Shown: positions 1 to 6,636, counted from the first letter of the stretch. The stretch is 6,636 nucleotides of DNA from Sulfurimonas sp. (GCA_030646745.1 JAUSKV010000143.1:1-6636); one strand, 5' to 3'. Notes: generated by a model from the sequence alone, not told the origin. Translations and numbers: made by a program.

Positions 1-88
1 ATTACAACAATGAGATAACTAAATGTTCTGTGGGATTTAGCTTTTCAAGGTAATAGTGTAAATTAAAAAATAACATTTAATAATTAAT

Positions 89-118
89 TTGTAACCAAAA
101 TAGAATACTTTTTATGAT
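89..118 (+). promoter_or_regulatory. Putative sigma70-type promoter of the hydrogenase operon
   Basis: A -10 hexamer TATGAT lies at 113-118 (5 of 6 matches to TATAAT), preceded by a T-run as is common in Campylobacterota promoters. A weak -35 candidate TTGTAA lies at 89-94 (4 of 6 matches), 18 bp upstream. Transcription would begin near 125, leaving a leader of about 32 nt before the ATG at 157. This geometry also argues against translation from the ATG at 130, which would sit almost at the transcript end. No convincing operator was seen. Confidence 0.45.
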
Positions 119-144
119 ATACTTTTTGCATGTTAAATGTATAT

Positions 145-150
145 AAAAGG
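145..150 (+). promoter_or_regulatory. Ribosome binding site that decides the start of the fusion gene
   Basis: AAAAGG at 145-150 is a Shine-Dalgarno sequence ending 6 nt before the ATG at 157. The in-frame ATG at 130, nine codons earlier, has no purine-rich sequence upstream and lies just behind the putative -10 box. The start at 157 gives MRVVIVGGG, placing the first beta strand of the FAD-binding fold at the N-terminus as usual for this family. Confidence 0.65.
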
Positions 151-156
151 TTGCAA

Positions 157-2580
157 ATGAGAGTAGTAATCGTGGGCGGCGGAATAGCTGCGGTTTATTT
201 GGCTAATAATCTTAAAAAACAAAACAGTAGGTTGCGAGTGTCGGTGGTGAGTGATGAGAAGTATCCTCCCTATGATAGAATTCACCTTTGTCGTTTAGTA
301 GATTCAACTGAGGATATCGAGGGCATATCGTTGGTTCTTGACCCAACCGTCAAACTTGAACTGAATCAAAAAATCAAGACAATAGATAAAGAAAACAAGC
401 AGATACTTTCCGATAACTCCATGTTTAGCTACGATAAGCTTATTATCGCTACGGGTTCGCTTCCAATTTCACTTTTTGACATCAGCGGTATCAAAAATGC
501 GGCTCTCTTTAGAAATGCAAATGATTGTGAAGTGATTAAAAATGGTGTCAACGGCAAAACAGCGGTCATAGTCGGGAGCGGTCCGATAGGATTGGAACTT
601 CTTGAAACTCTTAATGAAATGCCGAATGTCTCCGAAATTATACTTCTCATTCGCGGCAAACACCTCTATGATAAAAATCTCTCAATCGAATCTATTAAAA
701 TAATTGAAGAGTGTTATCTAAAGGGTGGAAAAATCAAAATTTCCTATGAAGATGAGATTGTAGATAAAGTTGTAGAAGATAATGAAATCAAGTTTCTAAA
801 AACTAGAAAGCTTGAGATAAAGAATCCATTTTTAATTTTTGGTGTAGGGATAAAACCAAATATTGAAGAGTTCAGAAACAGCTTGGCATGTGGAAAGGGA
901 ATTTTAACCAATCGCTACATGCAGACAGAGGATGAAGACATCTATGCGGTCGGAGAGTGTGCTGAAGTAAAAGAGATTGACTTTATAGCGGGGCATGTAA
1001 AAGAGTGTACTCTGCAGGCTGATTGTGCAATTTCTCATATATTGCAAACTGATTTAAAAGAGTATGAAAGAGAAGTCAGCATAGACATGTTGAAGGTTGG
1101 AGAGTTTGATTTAGTCGATGTAAGCAATCCATGCTTTCATGAAAATGTTGAAAAGGTTTTAATCACCTCCGGTAAAGATAAACGGGTAGATGAGTATTTT
1201 ATAAGCAACGACAAATTAATAAGATTTGTAGGAATCAATTCCAATGTGGATGTAGGATATATTCAAACCCTCATTGAAGACGGCGATGAAGTTGACATAA
1301 ATTACCTCTATCAAAACAGACTCATCGGCGAGAGAGGAAGGCTGATATGCAGCTGTGAGCATGTGTATCATCAGGATTTAGTTGATATTGTGACGCAAAG
1401 CGGTATCTCCTCTTTCTCCGAATTGTCAAACTTTTCACAAGCCGGAAGAGTTTGCGGCAGATGTAAAATAATGGTTGCAGATGTCATAAAAGAGTCGCAA
1501 CATCTTATAGACCCGAATATACCAAGAAAAACTCCGGAGGATTTAAAAAGAGAGAATGAGATAGCCGAGGTTGCCAAGAGAATAGATAAGTTTAATACAT
1601 TGCATCCAAGAAATAATCTGACTTCTGATAATTTAGAGTCAGCCATGGTATCCTTAGAAATTGGCAAACATGAGGTCAATAGCTGGATTTCTATGGTAAC
1701 GGCAAATATGCAGCTTCACCCGAACTTTGAAGAGGTTGTTGAAAAAGGTATCAAATCTCTCAATAAGGTGCCGATTGTCTGGCTGGAACTTTCCGACTGT
1801 AGCGGAAACTCTGAAGCATTTATAAAATCAAATAATCCTGCTATTGAAGATTTGATTTTTGACTATATATCGCTTGATTACCATGAACTCCTGATGAGTG
1901 CAAGCGGCAATCAGAGCGAGACAATTTTAGAAGATATTATAGAGAATCAAAAAGGTAAATATATTCTTATAGTTGAGGGTGCCGTTCCTTTGGCGATGGA
2001 TGGAAAATATCTCAGAATTGGACCAAAAGGCGAAACAGGAATTGAGCTGTTGAAAAAATGTGCAAAAGATGCGGCACTTGTTATTGCTGTCGGCAGTTGT
2101 GCGTTTGATGGCGGAGTAGTTGCAGCGCATCCTAATCCTACCGGAGCCGTAGGTGTCGGCACAGCGCTGGAGCGCAATGATGTTATAAATATTCCCGGAT
2201 GCCCGACAAATCCTACCAATATAGTGGGAACTCTGCTCTCTTACATTATGTTTGAAGAGTTGCCTCCGCTTGATAAGTTTAACCGTCCTCTATGGGCGTA
2301 CGAGGGAAGAGTACATGATAACTGTGAGCGAAGAGGTCATTATGAGCTTGGCGAATTTGTAAAAGAGTGGGGCGATATTGGAGCGAAAAAAGGATTTTGT
2401 CTTTTTGAGATGGGATGTAAAGGTCCTTATGCGAATGTAAACTGCCCGACTATGAAGTTTAACGGTGGCACGAGTTGGCCTGTTCAAGCCGGACATGGAT
2501 GTATGGGATGTACAGAGATAGGCTTTTTTGATAAATATGCAAATGAAAGAAAGGTAGAAGATGCGCAAAGTTGTAATTGA
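157..2580 (+). CDS. NirB-like FAD/NAD(P) oxidoreductase + BFD [2Fe-2S] domain fused to [NiFe]-hydrogenase small subunit
   Basis: This 807-residue protein joins two modules. Residues 1-290 are a Pyr_redox_2 flavoprotein: FAD motif GGGIAA (7-12), ATGS (98-101), nucleotide-binding GSGPIG (140-145) and second FAD motif DIYAVGE (261-267). Residues ~300-385 resemble the NirB/rubredoxin-reductase C-terminal domain. A BFD-type [2Fe-2S] domain follows, with Cys398, Cys400, Cys433 and Cys436. After a ~90-residue linker, residues ~540-807 form a full hydrogenase small subunit. Proximal-cluster ligands are Cys548, Cys648 and Cys682, with Asn551 where the fourth Cys is expected. Distal-cluster ligands are His720, Cys723, Cys748 and Cys754. 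Medial-cluster ligands are Cys763, Cys782 and Cys785, with the usual Pro, implying [3Fe-4S]. There is no siroheme domain, Tat signal or C-terminal anchor, so a cytoplasmic location is inferred. Inferred role: passing electrons between the large subunit and FAD/NAD(P) or another carrier. The gene overlaps the large-subunit gene by 20 bp. Confidence 0.9.
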   Translation: MRVVIVGGGIAAVYLANNLKKQNSRLRVSVVSDEKYPPYDRIHLCRLVDSTEDIEGISLVLDPTVKLELNQKIKTIDKENKQILSDNSMFSYDKLIIATGSLPISLFDISGIKNAALFRNANDCEVIKNGVNGKTAVIVGSGPIGLELLETLNEMPNVSEIILLIRGKHLYDKNLSIESIKIIEECYLKGGKIKISYEDEIVDKVVEDNEIKFLKTRKLEIKNPFLIFGVGIKPNIEEFRNSLACGKGILTNRYMQTEDEDIYAVGECAEVKEIDFIAGHVKECTLQADCAISHILQTDLKEYEREVSIDMLKVGEFDLVDVSNPCFHENVEKVLITSGKDKRVDEYFISNDKLIRFVGINSNVDVGYIQTLIEDGDEVDINYLYQNRLIGERGRLICSCEHVYHQDLVDIVTQSGISSFSELSNFSQAGRVCGRCKIMVADVIKESQHLIDPNIPRKTPEDLKRENEIAEVAKRIDKFNTLHPRNNLTSDNLESAMVSLEIGKHEVNSWISMVTANMQLHPNFEEVVEKGIKSLNKVPIVWLELSDCSGNSEAFIKSNNPAIEDLIFDYISLDYHELLMSASGNQSETILEDIIENQKGKYILIVEGAVPLAMDGKYLRIGPKGETGIELLKKCAKDAALVIAVGSCAFDGGVVAAHPNPTGAVGVGTALERNDVINIPGCPTNPTNIVGTLLSYIMFEELPPLDKFNRPLWAYEGRVHDNCERRGHYELGEFVKEWGDIGAKKGFCLFEMGCKGPYANVNCPTMKFNGGTSWPVQAGHGCMGCTEIGFFDKYANERKVEDAQSCN

Positions 2581-4231
2581 CCCAATCACAAGAATTGAGG
2601 GGCATTTAAGAGCCGAAGTCGAAGTAGATGAGTATGGAATTGTTCGTGAAGCGTATGTGAGCGGACAGCTCTTTCGTGGTATTGAGATTATTCTAAATGG
2701 TCGAGACCCTCGGGATGCAGGACTTTTGGCAGGCAGAATTTGCGGTGTTTGTACAAACTCGCACTTTCGTGCGGCAGTCTCTTGCGTGGAAGATGCCTAC
2801 TCTTTAAAAATTCCAAAAAATGCAGAGATTATTAGAGATTTAATGGCGATGGCACTTTTTATTCAAGACCATGTGGTGCACTTTTATCATCTGCACTCTC
2901 TTGATTTTGTGGATGTAACGAGTGCCTTAAATGCAGACCCTGAACTGACATCGGTAGAGGCGCATAAATACTCTAAAAATCCATTTGGAAATTCAAATAC
3001 ACACTATGAAACCGTACTGATAAAACTCCAAAACTTTGTCAAAGCCGGAAAACTTGGACCATTTAGCAACGGTTATTGGGGGCACTCAGACTACAGACTC
3101 ACTCCTGAACAAAATCTCATTTTGGTTTCTCACTATCTGCAGGCTCTTAAATTTCAGACAAATATAAGTAAGGCAGTTGCTATTTTTGGCGGAAAAACAC
3201 CACACCCGCAAAGCATAGTCGTTGGCGGAGTGACCAGTGTTGCCGACATGCTCAATCCTCAAAGATTAAATGATTATTTGTTTATCATCAAAGAGGCAAA
3301 AGAGTTTATTGACCGTGCCTATTTGCCTGATATGAAACTGATTGCTACGGCATATAGAGGTGAGATTAAAGAGGGTAGAGGTCGTGCAAACGGCAACTTT
3401 TTATGTGTTGGCGGGTATGAGTTTGAAGGTGAGCAGAGACTTTTTTGCAGCGGTGTTATTTATGACCACGATTTTTTAAATGTTGAAGCGTTTGATGAGA
3501 GCAAAATAACAGAAGAGATTGATAGAGCATGGTATAGCGGCGATGCATTGAATAACGAAGTTTGCTACACCGACCTGAATAAAGACGGAACTCTAAAAAC
3601 TGCAAACAACAGTGACAAATACTCATGGATAAAAGCCCCTAGATATGACGGAAAAACTATGGAGAGCGGACCGTTGGCAAGGGTGCTCGTAAGCTACTCA
3701 AAAGACAATAAACTTATAAAATCTTTTGTAGATGAGTTTTTACATGAGACAAATTTAGAGCTTATCGATTTATCCTCAACCGTTGGCAGAAACTGTGCAA
3801 GAGCCATTGAGACCAGTTACATTTGTGAGTATATCTTTAAACTTGTTTCAAGACTTATCCAAAATATAAAATATTACGACACAGATACTTGGACAAAATT
3901 CGATTTTGATGCACAAGAGAAAAATACAAAAGGGCGAGCCTTTTTTGAAGTTCCCCGCGGAGTTTTGTCTCACTTTGTAAATATAAAAGATTCAAAGATT
4001 GAGAACTTTTCTGTTATTGCTCCTACAACATGGAATGCTACTCCTAAAAATTTGGATGGGCAAAGAGGAGCATATGAAGAGGCTTTGATAGGGCTAAAAA
4101 TAGAGGATACCTCCAAACCGCTAGAAGTTTTAAGAGTATTGCACTCTTTTGATCCTTGCCTTGCATGTGCGGTTCACATAGTTGACACAAAAGGCAAAGA
4201 GCTAAGCAGATATAAGATAAAAACACTATGA
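2561..4231 (+). CDS. [NiFe]-hydrogenase large (catalytic) subunit, group 1-like
   Basis: A 556-residue protein that holds the NiFe(CN)2CO active site and splits or forms H2. The N-terminal ligand motif RICGVCTNSH supplies Cys61 and Cys64. The C-terminal motif DPCLACAVH supplies Cys533 and Cys536. Seventeen residues follow His539, matching the tail removed by a maturation endopeptidase after nickel insertion; no such protease gene is in the window. Segments such as VVHFYHLHSLDFVDV, GPFSNGYWGH, IFGGKTPHPQ and APTTWNATP are characteristic of group 1 uptake hydrogenases, not of the shorter group 3 or 4 enzymes. The length suits the family. Translation starts inside the end of the fusion gene, with AAGG at 2551-2554 as ribosome binding site, indicating coupled synthesis of the two subunits. 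Subgroup cannot be fixed by eye, and several gene names (hydB, hynL, hupL) are in use, so no symbol is given. Confidence 0.95.
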   Translation: MRKVVIDPITRIEGHLRAEVEVDEYGIVREAYVSGQLFRGIEIILNGRDPRDAGLLAGRICGVCTNSHFRAAVSCVEDAYSLKIPKNAEIIRDLMAMALFIQDHVVHFYHLHSLDFVDVTSALNADPELTSVEAHKYSKNPFGNSNTHYETVLIKLQNFVKAGKLGPFSNGYWGHSDYRLTPEQNLILVSHYLQALKFQTNISKAVAIFGGKTPHPQSIVVGGVTSVADMLNPQRLNDYLFIIKEAKEFIDRAYLPDMKLIATAYRGEIKEGRGRANGNFLCVGGYEFEGEQRLFCSGVIYDHDFLNVEAFDESKITEEIDRAWYSGDALNNEVCYTDLNKDGTLKTANNSDKYSWIKAPRYDGKTMESGPLARVLVSYSKDNKLIKSFVDEFLHETNLELIDLSSTVGRNCARAIETSYICEYIFKLVSRLIQNIKYYDTDTWTKFDFDAQEKNTKGRAFFEVPRGVLSHFVNIKDSKIENFSVIAPTTWNATPKNLDGQRGAYEEALIGLKIEDTSKPLEVLRVLHSFDPCLACAVHIVDTKGKELSRYKIKTL

Positions 4232-6024
4232 CAACCTATACTCTACTGATTACTGCTCCACTGTTTTTCGCATTGGTTACAATGGTTAGCGGAGTTGTTA
4301 TTAGAAATATTTTTACCATAGCTTTTGTAATTGGTTTGAGTGTCTTAAGCATCAGCAATATTCTTCTTTTTCATGCTCCGGCAGAGATGATTCTGCCGCA
4401 CTTATTTCATAACCTGTTTATCTTGCTTGACGGTATGGTGCTTCTTTTCTTCCTTTGGCAAGGGGTTAAAACTAAAAACTCTTTAGTGAAAATATTTGCC
4501 TTGATGCAGATTATTCTCTACACCGTAATTCTCTTTTTATCTCCAACACTAGCTTCAAACGACATTTTTATTGATGAAATCTCCTCAGTTATGTACCTGA
4601 TAATCAACATTGTAGGCGGAATAATCATCGTCTATGCACTCAAATATATAGAGAGTGAAGAGTTTACTAGGCTGAAGAAAAATGGATTTATAGCCATGCT
4701 CTTTTTCTTTTTATCGGTTATGAATTTTATTGTTTCAACCAACAATATTGAGATATTTTTTCTGCTTTTTGAACTCACCACACTTTGCTCTTATATTCTC
4801 ATCGGCTATCGCGGCGATGAGGTGTCAGTTTTAAATGCACAAAAAGCGCTTTGGATGAACCAGATAGGTGGAGTCGCAATTTTAATCGCTCTGATTTTTT
4901 CAGCACTCCAGTATGAGACGATTTACTTCGATATACTCATAGCAAATATAGATACAATGTATCTGCTCCCAATAGTCTTTTTAGCGATTGCGGCTTTTGT
5001 TAAGGGTGCAAGCATTCCATTTGACAAGTGGCTTTTGGGTGCGATGGTCGCACCGACTCCGGTGAGTGCGATTTTGCATAGTGCAACGATGGTAAAAATC
5101 GCACCCTATCTGATGCTCAAACTAGCCCCTGCCATGAGCGGTTTTGTCTCACTCACAATCACTCTTTTAGGCACATTCGTATTTTTTTCCGCCTCTCTTT
5201 TGGCTTTAGGCAAAGATTATTTTAAAGAGATACTCGGATACTCCACAATCGCTCTGCTTGGGCTTATGATGGCTCTTGCAGCCATCGGAACGCCAGAAGC
5301 TGTAACAGCATGTCTGGTTCTTATAGTTTTTCATGCTCTCTCAAAAGCACTCCTCTTTTTGCAAGCAGGTATTTTAGAGAAGAGTTTTCATCTGAAATAT
5401 GTAAAAGATATAGACGGCTTAATCAACCAATCGCCGCTTGTGGCTTTTTTTATAATCGTTGGGTTTGCTTCGCTGACACTTCCTCCTTTTGGGGCTTTTA
5501 TAGGGAAATTTATGGCGATAGAATCCATCGCGACAGAGATAATAAAAAATCCGCTCTATGTATTTGCCCTCATATTTCTGGCATTAGGAAGTGCATTTTT
5601 GACGCTGCTCTATTTTAAAGTTGTAACAAAACTTTTTGCAAAAGATGTTGAAATTAAAACAGCGCACCCCAAGAGTACTTCCTCGCTAACGCTCACAGCG
5701 GATATAAAAATATCAAAGTTCTACACCGTACCGTCATTTTTGCTTTTTATTTTGTTAGTTGTCGGTATTTATATCAGTTTTGAGTTGGAGTTATTAAGCT
5801 CTTTGGAAATTATCGTGCCACTCTTTTTAGTTGCAACTACTCCTCTGCTTTTTGCACTAATACTCTTTAAAAAAGCGCATAGAGTCAAAGAGTACAACTG
5901 CGGCGAAAAAGAGGAAATAGAGCTTAGCATGTACTACTTTCACATGCCAAAGAGTGTTAAAAAAACTATCACAATTATTGCAATACTCGGCATGTGGATA
6001 TTGATAATTGGGGCTGTATTTTAA
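4228..6024 (+). CDS. NuoL/HyfB-like proton-translocating membrane subunit (Mrp antiporter family)
   Basis: A 598-residue, very hydrophobic protein with roughly 16-17 predicted membrane helices, carrying the Proton_antipo_M domain shared by NuoL/M/N, HyfB and MrpA. Key channel residues are in place: the helix glutamate Glu182 in FFLLFELTTLCSY, Lys259 in FVKGASIPFDKW, the APTPVSAILHSATMVK signature with His284 and Lys290, Lys373 in FHALSKALLF, and Lys427 in the broken helix after LTLPPFGAFIG. It therefore looks competent for ion conduction. A soluble loop (~470-500) and three more hydrophobic segments follow, with a Cys-containing EYNCGEKEE loop near residue 562. The start overlaps the large-subunit stop as ATGA and has only a weak ribosome binding site, so translation is probably coupled. 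The context suggests the membrane arm of the hydrogenase. Family membership is firm; the partner and the ion are inferred. No DUF2309 partner of the inorganic-carbon (Dab) system is visible. Confidence 0.9.
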   Translation: MTTYTLLITAPLFFALVTMVSGVVIRNIFTIAFVIGLSVLSISNILLFHAPAEMILPHLFHNLFILLDGMVLLFFLWQGVKTKNSLVKIFALMQIILYTVILFLSPTLASNDIFIDEISSVMYLIINIVGGIIIVYALKYIESEEFTRLKKNGFIAMLFFFLSVMNFIVSTNNIEIFFLLFELTTLCSYILIGYRGDEVSVLNAQKALWMNQIGGVAILIALIFSALQYETIYFDILIANIDTMYLLPIVFLAIAAFVKGASIPFDKWLLGAMVAPTPVSAILHSATMVKIAPYLMLKLAPAMSGFVSLTITLLGTFVFFSASLLALGKDYFKEILGYSTIALLGLMMALAAIGTPEAVTACLVLIVFHALSKALLFLQAGILEKSFHLKYVKDIDGLINQSPLVAFFIIVGFASLTLPPFGAFIGKFMAIESIATEIIKNPLYVFALIFLALGSAFLTLLYFKVVTKLFAKDVEIKTAHPKSTSSLTLTADIKISKFYTVPSFLLFILLVVGIYISFELELLSSLEIIVPLFLVATTPLLFALILFKKAHRVKEYNCGEKEEIELSMYYFHMPKSVKKTITIIAILGMWILIIGAVF

Positions 6025-6107
6025 TGAAGTTTTACTTTATGGAAAACAAAATAATGAATTTAAAACTCAAACAAAAAAGTTTTACTTTAAAAGTGAGCAT
6101 GTTATGA
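6024..6107 (+). CDS. Possible 27-residue small ORF or remnant of a lost downstream operon gene
   Basis: The ATG at 6024 shares its A with the TAA stop of the antiporter-like gene (TAATG), and the TGA at 6105-6107 overlaps the next ATG (ATGA). The predicted peptide begins MKFYFMENKIMN and is basic, with no recognisable domain. The tight overlaps on both sides would allow coupled translation. It could equally be the first codons of a former operon gene whose remainder is gone, or a chance ORF in AT-rich DNA. There is no independent evidence of expression. Confidence 0.25.
   Translation: MKFYFMENKIMNLKLKQKSFTLKVSML
6027..6039 (+). repeat. 13-bp direct repeat, copy 1
   Basis: AAGTTTTACTTTA, an exact match to the copy at 6077-6089, with the copies 50 bp apart. 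This copy begins 3 bp after the stop of the antiporter-like gene. Because 50 is not a multiple of three, the copies do not encode the same peptide. Confidence 0.6.
6077..6089 (+). repeat. 13-bp direct repeat, copy 2
   Basis: Second exact copy of AAGTTTTACTTTA, lying 14 bp upstream of the ATG of the AT-rich gene. It could be a regulatory repeat or a scar of recombination or insertion at the end of the hydrogenase operon. Low-complexity AT-rich sequence makes chance less unlikely than for an average 13-mer. Confidence 0.6.
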
Positions 6108-6636
6108 GTATTTTTGAGATAGAGTTAAATCCTGATTTTTATATATTAAATAGTGATATATATATTACTAAAAATAATTTTGAAAGATATTGTAAAAATA
6201 ACAATATAGAGTTTAAAGATGATATCTCAAAAGAATATTTAGTTGATAGCAATTTATATCCTGATTGGTTGCTTTTTTATTTGTATGAAAATTTTAATAA
6301 GAACTATATAGTATTTTTTAAATATATTGCAGAAGCTAGATATGAAAAGTATGAAAAGAATATTTATAAAGATAATAACAAATATACAAAAGATGAACTT
6401 TATAGTTTTATGTACTTTTTATATATATTTCATCAAGAGTTAAAAGATAGAGAAAAATATAAACTCATGTGGAATTTAGAAGTTTATATGTTAGAAACAA
6501 TGAGCTTATTGATAAGTAAAAATGTTTTGATAGATGATATTTATCGAAAAGTTGGAAATGGTTGTGCAACACATTCGGCATTACAAGAAGTATATGTATA
6601 TCAAAAGCTTTATATTAAAGAGAGTATTCAGTATTT
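6104..6636 (+). CDS. Unrecognised AT-rich protein, 3' truncated by the window end
   Basis: An open frame of 177 codons without a stop, running off the window. The ATG at 6104 follows a weak purine-rich site (AAGTGAG, 6091-6097). The protein starts MSIFEIELNPDFY and is unusually rich in Tyr (23 of 177), Asn, Lys and Ile. It shows no signal peptide, clear membrane helix or familiar motif; there are two Cys and a few Trp. Composition differs sharply from the preceding genes: about 21% GC by hand count over 6121-6600, against about 40% in five sampled lines of the hydrogenase genes. This suggests recent acquisition or weak selection. A long open frame in such AT-rich DNA, where stops are frequent by chance, supports a real gene. 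I do not recognise a function, and nothing ties it to hydrogen metabolism except position. Confidence 0.65.
   Translation, partial: MSIFEIELNPDFYILNSDIYITKNNFERYCKNNNIEFKDDISKEYLVDSNLYPDWLLFYLYENFNKNYIVFFKYIAEARYEKYEKNIYKDNNKYTKDELYSFMYFLYIFHQELKDREKYKLMWNLEVYMLETMSLLISKNVLIDDIYRKVGNGCATHSALQEVYVYQKLYIKESIQY

Noticed and set aside
3..53. Open frame ending in TAA at 51-53, possibly the C-terminus of an upstream protein (…VGFSFSR)
   Set aside because: Only 16 codons are visible. The alternating hydrophobic pattern could fit an outer-membrane strand, but this is too short to call.
60..90. Inverted repeat AAATTAA / TTAATTT with a 17-nt spacer upstream of the promoter
   Set aside because: Made only of A and T in an AT-rich leader, so chance is likely; it matches no regulator site I can name with confidence. 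A NikR-like spacing was considered but did not fit.
130..156. Upstream in-frame ATG at 130 as start of the fusion gene
   Set aside because: It has no ribosome binding site and lies about 5 nt from the predicted transcription start; the ATG at 157 has a well-placed AAAAGG and begins directly with the FAD fold.
157..2580. Assimilatory nitrite reductase (NirB)
   Set aside because: Only the flavin, C-terminal and BFD domains are shared; the siroheme/4Fe-4S catalytic domain is replaced by a hydrogenase small subunit.
429..2589. Several antisense open frames of 60-102 codons opposite the fusion gene
   Set aside because: They lie wholly opposite or nearly opposite a strongly conserved coding region, show no domain features, and are explained as shadows of its codon pattern.
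5310..5618. 102-codon + strand frame inside the antiporter-like gene
   Set aside because: It overlaps conserved channel residues (Lys373, Lys427) of the real frame and has no recognisable protein features.
4228..6024. DabB-type inorganic-carbon transporter subunit
   Set aside because: The family is related, but the DUF2309 (DabA) partner is not adjacent, whereas the hydrogenase large subunit overlaps it; a partner outside the window cannot be excluded.

Overview
The window looks like part of a chromosome of a Campylobacterota (Epsilonproteobacteria) chemolithotroph of the Sulfurimonas/Sulfuricurvum type. This rests on the AT-leaning codon use (many AAA, GAG, TTT, ATA), a Campylobacter-like T-rich promoter with a clear -10 box, and a tightly packed hydrogenase operon. 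Genus is a guess; phylum-level placement is moderately supported.

Layout, all on the + strand. Positions 1-156 are an AT-rich leader with a sigma70-type promoter (89-118) and a good ribosome binding site (145-150). Positions 157-2580 encode an 807-residue fusion: an NirB-like FAD/NAD(P) flavoprotein with a BFD-type [2Fe-2S] domain, joined to a complete [NiFe]-hydrogenase small subunit. Positions 2561-4231 encode a group 1-like [NiFe]-hydrogenase large subunit, overlapping the fusion by 20 bp. Positions 4228-6024 encode a polytopic NuoL/HyfB-like (Mrp-antiporter-type) proton-channel subunit, overlapping the large subunit by 4 bp. After 6024 the sequence changes abruptly: a 13-bp direct repeat, a 27-codon ORF overlapping both flanking genes, and from 6104 the start of an unrecognised, very AT-rich (about 21% GC) gene that runs off the window.

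The first three genes form one translationally coupled operon. Electrons from H2 at the NiFe site of the large subunit should pass through the small-subunit FeS chain to the [2Fe-2S] and FAD domains carried on the same polypeptide, and from there to NAD(P)+ or another carrier, or in reverse. The catalytic pair resembles group 1 respiratory hydrogenases, yet the small subunit has no Tat signal, because a soluble flavoprotein occupies its N-terminus, and no cytochrome b anchor follows. Instead there is an antiporter-like membrane subunit. The simplest hypothesis is a cytoplasm-facing, ion-gradient-coupled H2:NAD(P) (or low-potential carrier) oxidoreductase, for example supplying reductant for CO2 fixation by the reverse TCA cycle. 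The domains are seen; the coupling is inference. A second oddity is the loss of one of the four proximal-cluster cysteines (Asn551).
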